A stretch of DNA of 64,000 bases, taken from Circinella umbellata. Its lineage: Eukaryota; Mucoromycota; Mucoromycetes; Mucorales; Lichtheimiaceae. Below the pieces are notes generated by a model, which made no database searches, had not been told where the DNA came from, and saw only the letters and a program-made list of their open reading frames with translations. The position numbers and the translations under genes are program-made. The stretch spans positions 310,001 through 374,000 of the forward strand of contig JAIWNF010000010.1 of assembly GCA_025093555.1 (NCBI GenBank), written 5' to 3'. Below, one piece after another: positions 25,662 to 36,422 of this stretch; position 1 is the first letter of the stretch; every line of letters starts with the position of its first letter.

Positions 25662-26437
25662 GATGATTAAATAGAACAAGAGTGAGAAGGTATATCAACA
25701 ACAATAACAAAGTAGAAAAAAAATATACAAAAAAAAATGTAGAAGTAGAGAAAGAAAGAGAGGGAAAAGGCGTAAAATTAAAAAGAGGCCGTGCGAATAA
25801 GCATATGTAATAATGCAAAGTTTTTTTTTTTTTTTTGGGGTGTAGTTACCCCGCAAAAAAAAAAATATACATTCTCTTTAACATCGCTTAAATCATGTGA
25901 TAGAACTTTTGATGACAAAGTGTGTGATCTATTCTTTTTGGTTTACTTATCATAGATGGTTGATTTATACATAACTTTAATTCTGTTCTAGTTTATGACA
26001 TGGTATTATTATAAATTCATAATGCAATATGCAAGAAATAGAGGATTTTATGTATCCTTTTCATATTCTCATGTAGTACACACTGGCTCAACTACACTAA
26101 TTACAATGTATATATATTATGTAGCGTTGTTTATTCCATTTACTGTATATATAATCTTTAGTGATGGGTCGAGTAATAATAAAATATCATAAATCCACTT
26201 GTGTGTCTGTTTCAATGATCATATTGAAATTTACAAAAGAATTATGGTGAACAATTTATATACAATTCTGAATTGAAATTATTAAATAATTTTGCTCAAC
26301 TAAAATGTAATACCTTGTTCGTGGTAATGGAATTTGATACTATGATATTTCTCCTAATGATAATATAGAATCGGCTCGTATAAATTTTTGTTAAAAGTGT
26401 TACGAGGCATGATGTAGTTTCGTTTATATCAGTGACT
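25662..26437. other. Divergent intergenic region
   Basis: Promoter of the hydratase gene and AT-rich spacer before the small gene at 26438. The inverted repeat GGGGT-6-ACCCC sits at 25837-25852. The ORF at 25995-26192 has no recognisable family. Confidence 0.45.
25837..25852. promoter_or_regulatory. GGGGT/ACCCC inverted repeat upstream of enoyl-CoA hydratase
   Basis: Five-base arms around a six-base spacer, next to a long poly-T run, about 175 bp before the hydratase ATG. It could bind a zinc-finger factor; no specific factor is claimed. Confidence 0.3.
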
Positions 26438-26656
26438 ATGCTGCCAAAAGGAATAAAATATACAATGTTTTCCACTCCACTCAAACTAATAAACATGATT
26501 GTATCACTAGCTGTGTTTGACTCTATTGAAGCTCAAGCTTGGAGCACTGCAGTATTACCTAGTGATTTAATTTATCGAACTTATTCTGCTCGATGGCAGC
26601 AAAAGAAATTTGAACCATCTCAAGAAGAAAAGAAGGACCAATTTAAAAACATTTGA
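26438..26656 (+). CDS. Small hypothetical protein (72 residues), possibly membrane-associated
   Basis: A single open frame from ATG at 26438 to TGA at 26654-26656. The N-terminus is basic (MLPKGIKYTMF), followed by a moderately hydrophobic stretch (LKLINMIVSLAVFD), then a mixed segment with aromatic residues (AWSTAVLPSDLIYRTYSARW) and a charged, soluble C-terminus rich in Gln, Glu and Lys. This composition looks more like protein than the AT-rich chance frames nearby. The pattern resembles small mitochondrial inner-membrane subunits, but I do not recognise the family. The ATG at 26499 inside the hydrophobic stretch is a possible alternative start, and upstream exons cannot be excluded. It is convergent with the zinc-knuckle gene. 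Confidence 0.45.
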   Translation: MLPKGIKYTMFSTPLKLINMIVSLAVFDSIEAQAWSTAVLPSDLIYRTYSARWQQKKFEPSQEEKKDQFKNI

Positions 26657-26848
26657 TTCACACAAACAAAATAAATGATAACGAAAGAAAAATTCAGTAG
26701 TAAAAAATAACAAAAAGATCTTTATTGTCTAAATTTTCTCGAGAAGAAGAAAAATAGGAGCTATTGTAACAATATTCATATAACTAGTGTGTGTCGAATG
26801 TATATTGATCTTTTTCGTTAAGCAAAAAAAAATAAAACTAAAAAAGTT

Positions 26849-27041
26849 TTATTTTCTGGGGCCACGGTAGACATAAGGGCAACCACTGAATATAATATAA
26901 AAAAAACATAGAGTATTAAATTAGAGCAAATTTCTAGATGAAGTGTATATTGCAAAGTAATTTTTTTTTTCGCTCCTAGAAAATAATAGAAATAACATAC
27001 CTGTAAGTATGATCTTTCTTTCCGCAAAACATGCAAGGCAT
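26849..27041 (-). CDS. CCHC zinc-knuckle microprotein, 25 residues, two exons
   Basis: Exon 1 (27041-27001) and exon 2 (26885-26849) are separated by a 115-nt intron with GTATGT donor and TTCAG acceptor. The joined frame is only 25 codons plus stop. It encodes one perfect retroviral-type knuckle, C3-x2-C6-x4-H11-x4-C16, with the histidine in exon 1 and the last cysteine in exon 2, followed by a short aromatic and basic tail (PYVYRGPRK). The ATG is the first after a TATA box at 27166-27173 and an A/C-rich leader, the style of expressed genes in this window. A single CCHC knuckle can bind single-stranded nucleic acid or act as a protein contact; which applies is unknown. Chance assembly is possible but unlikely, given the splice sites and ligand spacing. 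Confidence 0.6.
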
Positions 27042-27165
27042 CTTGAATAGTAATAAGTTGTTCTTGCTGGTAAGGAAGTTTGGTGTATTAGAAAAAGAGT
27101 TTTTTTGTGTCTTGTTAATTTGTTTAGTTTGTTAATGTTCTGCTTGTTTTGAAAAAAAGCGTTCT

Positions 27166-27173
27166 CTTATATA
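27166..27173 (-). promoter_or_regulatory. TATA box of the zinc-knuckle microprotein gene
   Basis: TATATAAG read on the minus strand, about 125 bp upstream of the ATG at 27041, followed by a leader rich in A and C with no earlier ATG. Confidence 0.5.
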
Positions 27174-29958
27174 CTTTTAAACAAGGACTTGACATCTTTT
27201 TTTTTTCACTTTTATTCCATTGACGACAGCGAAATCTTTATAATTTGGCTACGTATAAAGAAAAGGTACATGAATAAAAAAAATAACGATTAACACATTG
27301 TTGCTAATAGACTCTTTAATATAAGAGGTTTTTTGTATTATTTCTATCACCCTCATTGTTTATTATTGAACACTTATAACTCAACAATAAGTTCAAATCC
27401 TGGAATAAATCTACATGTTGTAGCAAACAATCAACGCGTATAAACATTCTTTTGTTGCTAATACAAACTCATTGTTTGATAGGTGACTTTGATCTACTGT
27501 ATGCATAAAACAAGTGTTTTTCGGTGGTACAGCCTATCATATTGAGTCATTGATCTGATATTTACTTGAGTGTGTGCAGAAACTACGTACTCAGCTATTG
27601 CTATTGTCGTCATAGTAGCTCTAAAAAGTGATGTCACTTACAGAAAATGTAGCCAACCATCTTTGCAGCAACATTATCTTGATAAGCTTTACACAATATA
27701 TGCTATATATATATATATATATATATATTAAATTATTTTTTCTTTTTCGAAACAAATGTAAAGATATAAAACTTAACAAAGAAGAGCGAAACATATAAAC
27801 TATACAATAAAGTACGTATGCTGTCATAAGGTACGTATAGCTTATTTTTTATTTCTGTATATATACTATCTGACAACCACAGCACATTTATTTTATAACA
27901 GCCCATAGAACCGATCTGTTGTAGTGAACAAAGATAAAGTTTTCATTGTTGTTATGACTTTTTTTTAATCTGTAATAACTATGCAGTAGTGTACATATGT
28001 ACTCCATGTTGTTACAATAAGAAATAAATTGATGGTAACAGGAAGCTAGTACTAAAAGTGACATACGAAAGTTATTTTGCTTCGGATAGTTCCTTATTTG
28101 ATGTATGAGACTATTCTACTGATTTCTCACGTTAAAGGGAAACGTTTATCTTTTTAATCTATATGTATCTAAGAAATAATATCGTCTAAAATGTTTGTAT
28201 TTGATTTATCAAGACAATGAAACATCCCGGTAGCAGAAACAAATAGCTCTTCCATATTCAATGCATGAAACTTCTCATGTATAGTCGTGTGTTTCTAAAA
28301 CATTTTAAAAATATTGTATAGTACATATATTTATTTTTCTAATCAAATGTTGATGTATCAAACTTTCGCTACGCATAAAATAGTCCCCACAGCCAATATG
28401 CGACAACTTGATCAAGCACGACATATCATGTATATAAATTTACATAATGTTTCGTTTAAAATGATTAAATAAACAAGTATAAACATATATTTTAGTGTCA
28501 GAGGATTTTCTTTTTCTTTTTTCCCTTTTTTCCCACTTTTTCTTCTTTATTAACTTATGTGTTAATAAAAGATAACTCCATTAAAAAGAAAAATAAACAT
28601 TTCATTTATAAGTTTTTTTTTGATCAATATACTCAACTTTCTTCCTACTGACCTCGAACCTGGAGGGTGGTGGAATATAGTCAAGTTAAAATTGGGGCAA
28701 TATAAGGGTTTGTTTTGCGAACTTCTAGAGGAGCTGACCTTTCAGGAGATAGCATAGCAACGGTAGAACTGCAGGGACCATTTCAAAATAAAAGCAATTA
28801 TCAACTCTTCTTACCTCATACATTATCTTACGTACCCTGCCGTTTTTTTCTTTTCATATTTACAAGCTTTTGTTTTTTTCAAATATTTTGTTATTATCAC
28901 GACGAAAAGGGGTGGAAAATTCCATTGCCAAGAAAAAAAATAATCTTTTTTATAAAGGATAATATTGATGCGTTGAGGCGTTGAGGCGTTGAATGACATC
29001 GACAAAATGAGTATAGAATGTCATTTAGCTTTGTCTATCAGTATTAACCAAATTGTTCTTTTGTACCTAGGAGTTGAAAAAGAGCAAAAATAAAGAAAAA
29101 AAAGCACTACGTACGTTGTGCTTTTGATGTGAAAAGAACGAGGAAAGCGAAGATAATAAATTGTACATTTTCTTATTATCGAAGTCATTTTATTCCTCCC
29201 TCTTTTTTTAATATGAGTACACTTATTAATAACTAAATAGCTACTTTGCAAATAATGAGATTATATTGTCACTTGTCGAACATGTCACATCCTGAGAGCT
29301 TAGATATAATAATCATATCAATAATCGCTCGATTCAATATAATATAATAATTACATGATAATATGTAACTATATATAGCCCATATTAAAAAAGTAAAACT
29401 ACCGTCAATATTAGTGATCATTTGGTGGAGCAAACGGGTCAACGGCGACTCAAACTTTCGAAACAATATATTTATATTCGCATTTACAATTCTATAAAGA
29501 ATATCTCCCATTGGTTGGTTATGAAGATTAAAAGAACTATGTATTATAGGATTCAGTAAATAATAAATTAAGAATTATTGACTTTAATCTAAGTTGATAT
29601 AACAGGATGTTTAAAACAGCTAATAGGTTTTTTGACGGAATTATATTTACTACTGTAAGTTATGCCATTATTAAGCGATTGTCCGACAGAAATATGAATC
29701 CCCGTTTGGATATTTTTCATTTTTCGTGCACGGGACGAGAAAAATCTTAAACCGCAGAACCATTGCTTGAATATTTATATATAATTTGCTGTGAAAGTTA
29801 TTTTTATCATCAAATCTAGAAAACAAACATATCTCAATTAAATTTAGATTCGATAATAAAACAAAAAGCAAGATTTTTAAAAGAAAGTCCTTTTTTCTTT
29901 TGCACTCGTGCTTTGCAACGATACACAAAGTTTTTTTTTATAAAAAAACAAAAAAAAA

Positions 29959-29972
29959 ACGGTGCGCACCGT
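29959..29972. promoter_or_regulatory. 14-bp perfect palindrome upstream of VTS1
   Basis: ACGGTGCGCACCGT equals its own reverse complement. It lies about 150 bp before the VTS1 ATG in otherwise AT-rich DNA, which suggests a dimeric regulator site. Confidence 0.45.
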
Positions 29973-30120
29973 TACCGTATTTTGAAAACCAGACCGTGTT
30001 TTTTGCTTCACAGACCGCACACCGGTTTCACTTGTGAACATACATAACCCTTTTTTTTTTTTCTTGCTGCAGGCCTTTTTTTTTTTTTAACTTTTATTCT
30101 TTTTAACTTCTTCTTTCCAT

Positions 30121-32319
30121 ATGATCCCATCAGCTCGACCTCGATCTGAAATATTTAATCGCGGGAATCATGCGACCGATTGTATGTTTAAAAATATATC
30201 TTTTCTTTTGTTAAAAAAAAAGTTTTCTTTAATGATTATATCGATAAGTCGTTTTCGAAAAGAAAAAGAAAAAAACCACAAAAGAAGCATAATTAACCCT
30301 TCTTTTTATTTTTACATGCTGTTAATATAGCTGAACAAGGGAATGGTTGGCGAGAAGATTTACAACATTATGAACGAAATCTTGAAGAAATGACTTCTGT
30401 TAATTTAGATCAAGTAAGTAATACTTTTTTTTTCTATACGAAATAATAGAATAAACATCATTCTAATCTTTAATTTTTTTTTTTAAAACCGCTTAGAACT
30501 TTAAAGAGGAATTACAACATGTAGATCAATGGTTCCGATTCTTATCTGAAACAGAACGAACAGCAACAATCTATACACTTTTACAACATTCGTCACAAGT
30601 ACAAATACGATTTTTTATTAGTATATTACAGCAATTGATGAAACGTGATCCGCTACACTCGTTTTTGACACCTGCTAATCCAGAACAAGGTTTTTATCTC
30701 CAAAAAGAGCAATATAGTTAATATACATATAAAAACCACCGGGGTTTTTTTTTGGTCAAATATTAATATGTTTTATAAATTTATATAATAGATATGCAAT
30801 CACAGTTGGCAGGCGCAGTGGCTAAAATGGAAATGGAAGCGAATCAACGTTTACGAGCAGCAGCAACCATTCGTCGACCACCTAGTACAGGAAATGATAG
30901 ACGAACGATTGATAATCGACATTCATTTGCATTGGGTGATACTGAAGATTACAGTCGATTATTTGGACCGATGGGAAATAGTAGTAGTTCTATGCTAAAC
31001 TTGAATGGTACGAATACGACTGCAACTGCTGCTACGGGTGGTAGTAGTAGCATAATGGATGACTTTGGGCGGGCCCCGATCCCTCGTACACCAACGACCC
31101 GTAGTAATCTTTTTGCTAATCGGAGCAGGCCCCGATCGGTGATTGAAGGCGATTCTTCACTTTTGTTTCCTAGTACCAATCCAGCAACAGGAGGTGGTAA
31201 TAATTGGTTACAACCAGTACCTCCTCGTTCTGCCCTTGGTGGTGGGGGCAATAGACTCAGTATGACCGCCGAGCGGCCTAAATCTGCAGACGTATCTATG
31301 TGGGCGTTACCTTCGTTTGATGAAGAAAGCAAAAAGCGTGCTGCTGGCTGGGGTGTACCGTCCTCTGTTCAATTTGCAGACGCATCTCCGAGAGATGAAT
31401 GGGCCCGTCACCATCATCATCCTCATCCTCCTTCAACGTCTCATCATCATCGCGCAGGTCGCAATACCAGTAGTAATATACCTGGCACGGTTCCTGAATC
31501 AGATGAAAGAAATACAACTGCATTAGATTCCGCCAACTTGGTCCTATCGAGTTTTGATAACTCATCCACTAATCGTTCCCCTATTCCTTCTGTTTCAGCA
31601 TCAGCGCCCTTTAATACAGCAACAAACCGTCGATCGCATCATTGGGCCCCTCCTGGTATGGAAAAGCATTATGGTCAATTTTTAAACCCTACAGATGCAG
31701 CTACTGGATTGGATGATCATGATTATTTAAGTGATCACAGTGAAGCTTCCAATGTTTCTGTGGATCATAGACGCCGTAGCATGAATCAACAACAAGCCAA
31801 ATCACCAGGACCTTCATCATCTGGAGGTAGAACACTAAAAGAAAATAATAGTAATAATAAAAAGGCGTCTGAAACAGTTAATATGGAGTTATTAGAAGGT
31901 ATAAGAAGCTAAAAAAAAATCCATGAAGTTCTAGATCAAACTTTTTTTTTTGTTTCCATTATTCAATTTTAAGGAAAAGAAACTAAAAAAAAAAGCGGAA
32001 CCAAATATTTTATTTACTAATCCTTTCCATTATTTTCATATTAGATGTACCTGCTTGGTTGAGAATGTTACGCTTACATAAATATAACCATATTTTCGAA
32101 AGCATGAAATGGCAAGATATGATTAAGTTATCTAATGATCAGTTGGAAGCAAAAGGTGTAGCTGCTTTAGGTGCTCGAAGAAAAATGCTTAAAGTTTTTG
32201 AAACTGTTCGATCTCATTGTGATGCAAATGTAAGTTTACTATTTTTGGATGGACCCTATTAAGGAAATGGCTAATGAATTATCATTTGTTTTGATTTTTA
32301 TTAGAATATTACCTATTAA
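30121..32319 (+). CDS. VTS1: VTS1/Smaug-type SAM-domain RNA-binding protein
   Basis: Six exons (30121-30181, 30331-30413, 30497-30689, 30792-31898, 32045-32229, 32305-32319) give 547 residues. The N-terminal conserved block has [20 protein letters not shown] followed by [18 protein letters not shown], as in fungal Vts1 proteins. A long Ser/Thr/Asn/Pro-rich middle follows. The C-terminal SAM domain starts at residue 482 ([20 protein letters not shown]) and runs through [19 protein letters not shown]; this domain binds Smaug-recognition hairpins (CNGG loops) in mRNAs and recruits the CCR4-NOT deadenylase. Cytoplasmic mRNA decay role is inferred from the family. The last exon adds only NITY; retention of the last intron would instead add [10 protein letters not shown], so both forms end just after the SAM domain. 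Confidence 0.93.
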
Positions 32320-32782
32320 TTATAATAATAATAATAGTTGAAAGAGTACCTCTGAGAGGATATTATCTATCAATCTATCACGATCTATCAATATATTTTG
32401 TTCATCTTATTTGCATTATCAAATAATATATAAAACATTATACTTTTTTTTTTCTTTAATTTAATCCAGTTCTTTCAATTTTATACGCGCACCCCATGTT
32501 CGTTGTGTTTCATTTCGGTTTTTTTTATCATGTTTCCTTTTCTTTTCTTAATGTTTGTCTCCTCACCCCACCTCCCCATATCAAATCTTTATATAGTTTT
32601 GAATCGTTGATCATATTTCCAATAAGTGCAAGTTTCGCATACCAGCATTGATAATAACACATACAGTATATAAATAAAATAAAGGTTCTCTCTCTCGTAA
32701 AGTTTTTTTTTTTTGGTTGTTTGTTCAAATGCTTTTTTTCAACATAATTCCGTGGTTTTTATTGAAGAAAGAAAAACATAAT
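32320..32782. other. Convergent 3' region of VTS1 and eL29
   Basis: About 460 bp of AT-rich sequence between convergent genes; no gene or clear element is seen. Confidence 0.5.
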
Positions 32783-33186
32783 TTAGGCCTTGCCAGCAGC
32801 AGCGGCAGCCTTGGCAACCAAAGCCTTTTGAGTACCCTTCTTGGCGAAACGTTGGTTACGCAAGAACTTAGCATCAACCTAAATATTATTAAAATAGTTT
32901 TCGTTAATTCCAACACATACGTTATTATTTCCAACGCTAGAACTATATAAAAATAATACATACACCCTTGAGGGAAGGATAACGATGTTGCTTGGGCTTC
33001 TTGATACCGTTACGGTGAGCCTTGCTGTCTATAAGGTTATAATTATAAAACAATTAATGTCATTAAGTGTTTTTATTTATTTGACTAAAAAATGAAAAAT
33101 TCTACAATCTTTATTTTTTTCAATTTAAATTGAAAAATTGAGAGCTTACTTTGGTTGTGGTTGGTGTGGTTCTTGGACTTGGCCAT
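32783..33186 (-). CDS. RPL29: 60S ribosomal protein eL29
   Basis: Three coding exons (33186-33150, 33028-32964, 32878-32783) give 65 residues. The sequence begins MAKSKNHTNHNQNSKAHRNG and continues IKKPKQHRYPSLKGVDAKF, the signature of eL29, a small basic protein of the large subunit near the P-site/tRNA exit side. The C-terminus is an Ala/Lys tail (ALVAKAAAAAGKA). A likely 5' UTR intron (33363-33196, donor GTATTA, acceptor TTTAG) places the promoter near 33400-33500, where an X-box palindrome lies (33484-33497). Codons avoid AT at third positions (AAG, GGT, CGT, GCC), as expected for a highly expressed gene. Confidence 0.96.
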
Positions 33187-33483
33187 TTCGGATTCCTAAA
33201 TAATAATAGTAATAATAATCCATATTTAATCCATCCATCCGTTTATTCATCTATTTATCCATCGATTCATCTATATCGTATTTGTCTTTTGTCGTATATA
33301 GTTCGTCTCGTTGCTGTTCTATGTATTCATCTTATAATTTTTTTTCCCAATTTGATATAATACCTTTCAGACACACGAAGAGAAAAGGAGGTTCAATGAT
33401 TCCGCCCGCTGAGAGACATTATCGCCCAGCATTCAGCTGAGTATAAATCAAAAGCCCTTACTTTTTCTCTCCCCTTATTAAAT

Positions 33484-33497
33484 GTTACCATGGCAAC
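33484..33497. promoter_or_regulatory. RFX-type X-box, copy 1 (eL29 promoter side)
   Basis: GTTACCATGGCAAC fits the RFX consensus GTNRCC-N0-3-RGYAAC as an imperfect palindrome. It lies about 300 bp before the eL29 ATG, beyond the likely 5' UTR intron. Confidence 0.55.
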
Positions 33498-33980
33498 AGA
33501 TCCCCATTTTTTCTTCTACATTGATATCAATTTTAAATATTATAAAATGATACTATAAAAATATATATTTAGGTATCAAAAAATTAAAATAGAATGAAAG
33601 TGGTAATAGGAGAACTATATAACACTATATGCAATCAGCAAGGTGCAAATATTATTGAATAAAATATTTTCCTGAATGTGATCTACCATAGATGAATCTT
33701 ATGCGCAAACAACCTTGTCAAAAAACAAATCTCGGGCTCAAGGAGTAATAACTTTTATGCATTGATAAACTATTGTTTTTCTTATTATTATTTTTTTCTG
33801 TCAGTATCAGCAGGGACACCACCAATAGGAGTCCATCCAACTATTAGTAATAAATTTGGAACGACAATTATCCTTAATCGATATTAAACACGTTATCATA
33901 TATGAATTTTCCTTCTTTTTTTTTTATTAGAGTAAGATGGAAGAAGACACATGATAAAATGTATTTCATCACGCGCTGCT

Positions 33981-33990
33981 CGGCGCGCCG
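33981..33990. promoter_or_regulatory. GC-rich palindrome CGGCGCGCCG
   Basis: A perfect 10-bp palindrome in AT-rich DNA, preceded by ACGCGCTGCT and followed by CATAAATAAA. No gene clearly starts from it. Confidence 0.3.
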
Positions 33991-35988
33991 CATAAATAAA
34001 GCAAACCACTCAAGTCAAGTATCAGAAAGTCGAGACCTTGTAAAAAAAAAAGAGAGGGGGGAGAAACATACCATATTCAATATGAAGTTACCCCGAATCT
34101 TGGCTCTTGAATAATAGATGTTGTCCACTATTGTTCTTCCACGTGTTCACCAAACAAACGTACTTTACCTAGTTATATAAACAATGTGTTATTGCTTATG
34201 TTTGCTGTATAGTATCTAATCAGAAACATTTATATTTCGCTTTTTAGTAAAAGTAGTAATGGGATAATAATGATGCCATAATACTCCAAATAGATTACAT
34301 CGGAATTAATATGTCAAATATCCACTGATGACAAAAGAAAGAGAGACGGAGGAACCATTACACCATCCCGAACTATTATTTTTGTGTATGCGTCCTATAA
34401 GGAAAAAATCTACTCGAATTCAATATATATATATGGAAACATGGTTGACGCATTCTTTTTTATATTTTGGTCTCATATGACCTCTAGTTTTTTTTTTATT
34501 GTATACAACATTAATCATTATTATGATCTGTCGGTGGGATAGCCGAATAATTGCGCCACCTTTTTTTAAAGATTATTGCATTTCTCCTTATCTTGTAAAT
34601 CAATTAAGCCAATAAAGAACGAGAGTCTATTATTAAGCTCTTTTATGGGGGGTGGAAGGCAGAAGGAGGTGCATCTGATCCATTTTTATACCCTACGAAA
34701 ATAACAAAAACTCGTGTTTGAATCTGGTAACTCCACGCAAAAAGAATATAAATATTAAATGCATGTCGCCCTAAATTGAATTCCCTATTTTTTATTGTTG
34801 GTACTTTATAAACTGTTTTGATATAGATAAAAAACAAGTTAATCTTATTTTATTTTATTTTTTTTACCCCACAACGAGCTCCACAGCGTTTATCTCAAAA
34901 TAGAAACGATATCGATCAGATCACTTTGTTGACATAACAACACTGTGTAATTTTTTTTCTCTCATTTCCTTTTTTTTATAGAAAAACAAAATAGTTGTAA
35001 AAAAATGTAACAATTCTAAATTCCGGACTTATCAAAAGTAAAAAAAATTCTTAAGCCCGGACTCAACGATCGTTTGATTTCTTCATAAAAACCAGTCTTT
35101 ACATAAAGACTACTCTCATTGCACGAAAACTAAGTAGCCCAATAGATAGAAAGACGTTTTCTTATATTTTTTTTTTGAGTTCTTTTTGAATGGTCGGTCC
35201 TTCATTATAAACCAATAATATCAACTTGTGGGTTTCTCTTTCATTTATTTGTATCATTGGTCATTTTGGAGACCAAAAGAGTTAAATACTTTGATTGATA
35301 TTGAAACAAAATAAAATAAAAGAGACAAATGTGTCATCCAAAAAAAAGAGCGATCATTTTTTTAAGGTTTTCTTGTTTGGGGGAGTAACATCATCAAAAT
35401 AAAATAAATGAGAGAGAGAGGAAAAGCAAAGACAAAGAATAAAAAAATTCTAATACATATTATGGTCTCACATGGCTTGGCAAAAAAAAATTGTGCGCGG
35501 AATTGAGGGTTAATATATATGTATATATAAAATGGGGGGAAAGGGGATTTGTATTAATAATCTATACATCTTGCTTTTTTAAAAAACATGAATATTTTTA
35601 TAACCTTTTGCTATGGCTACTATTTTTTATATCAATATTTAATAAATGGATTCATTACTATTTGGATATATAATATGAAACCAAACCTTGTTTGTTCATG
35701 AATCTCAGCTTTAATGGTAGAAAAAAAAAGAGCGCCACCAGGGATTTAAACAAACGCAAGGGACAACAACAACCGTCCACGAATAACAAAAAAGTAATCT
35801 GTGTTCATATTTACATGCGCCACGATATTTGAGGAAGGGGGAGTGAAAACACGTCAGTTAACCTAAAAAGGAAGTTGTAAAAAGTAGCGTCCTAAAAGGG
35901 TTACTGCTGCGGTTCATATAAGTCAATCGGGATACGACGCTCGCTGGAATAACTTCTGAAATGAGAGCAGGTTATAAGTATATGACGG

Positions 35989-36002
35989 GTTGCCATGGTA
36001 AC
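35989..36002. promoter_or_regulatory. RFX-type X-box, copy 2 (C2H2 factor promoter)
   Basis: GTTGCCATGGTAAC fits GTNRCC-N2-RGYAAC. It is the first element of a palindrome cluster about 370-435 bp before the C2H2 ATG. Confidence 0.6.
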
Positions 36003-36011
36003 ATAATATGG

Positions 36012-36059
36012 GTCAATTGAGAATTGACGCTTTTCACCTTCACCGTGTGAAGTGACTCA
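36012..36059. promoter_or_regulatory. Cluster of inverted repeats and an AP-1/Gcn4-type site
   Basis: GTCAATT-GAG-AATTGAC (36012-36028), CTTCAC-CGT-GTGAAG (36038-36052) and TGACTCA (36053-36059) lie in 48 bp, right after the X-box. TGACTCA is the classical AP-1/Gcn4-type heptamer. Together they look like an enhancer-like control block for the gene at 36423. Confidence 0.5.
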
Positions 36060-36422
36060 TCAAGAAAAGGTGACACAAGACAGAAACGAAAATGGTAGAT
36101 GGAATTTTTTTGGGGGGTGCAAGCTACCGCAGCAATTCCTTACCTCTGATAGAAAGATAAATAGGCTGATTATAAATCCAAAGTTCATTTTTTTTTTTTT
36201 GCTTTCTTTCTTTCTTCCTTCTTTTTTCTACTTTCCATTTCTTTGCGTCTTTTTTTTTTCAAAAAGACTTTTTTTTATTTTCAAGTAGCCACTACTTTTT
36301 TTTCTACGTTATTTTTCTTTCAAATAAGCTTTACTTTCAAAGGCTTACAAAAAAAAGGAACCATTATACCACTTTTTAATTTTATATCCCCAAACATTTC
36401 TACTTCCAACCCCAACAATTCT

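Larger units (their letters stand above)
27042..30120. other. Gene-poor intergenic region (about 3 kb)
   Basis: AT-rich with a TA microsatellite (about 27703-27729) and a G+C-richer patch at about 28640-28800 with no persuasive reading frame. A triplicated GCGTTGAGG-type 9-mer lies at about 28970-28992 and a perfect 14-bp palindrome at 29959-29972 before VTS1. Short ORFs here lack coding character. Confidence 0.45.
33187..36422. other. Divergent intergenic region with palindromic elements
   Basis: About 3.2 kb between eL29 and the C2H2 factor. It holds the eL29 5' UTR intron and leader, an X-box (33484-33497), a GC-rich palindrome (33981-33990), AT-rich sequence, a second X-box and palindrome cluster (35989-36059), and a long pyrimidine-rich leader (36190-36420) for the C2H2 gene. 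No protein gene is persuasive. Confidence 0.5.

Noticed and set aside
28640..28800. G+C-richer patch between the zinc-knuckle gene and VTS1
   Set aside because: Frames on both strands are short and interrupted. No tRNA, rRNA or known gene matches by eye.
36243..36422. N-terminal extension of the C2H2 factor
   Set aside because: The extension starts at a non-ATG codon and is a pyrimidine-rich leader giving Phe/Leu/Ser runs. The first real ATG in frame is at 36423.
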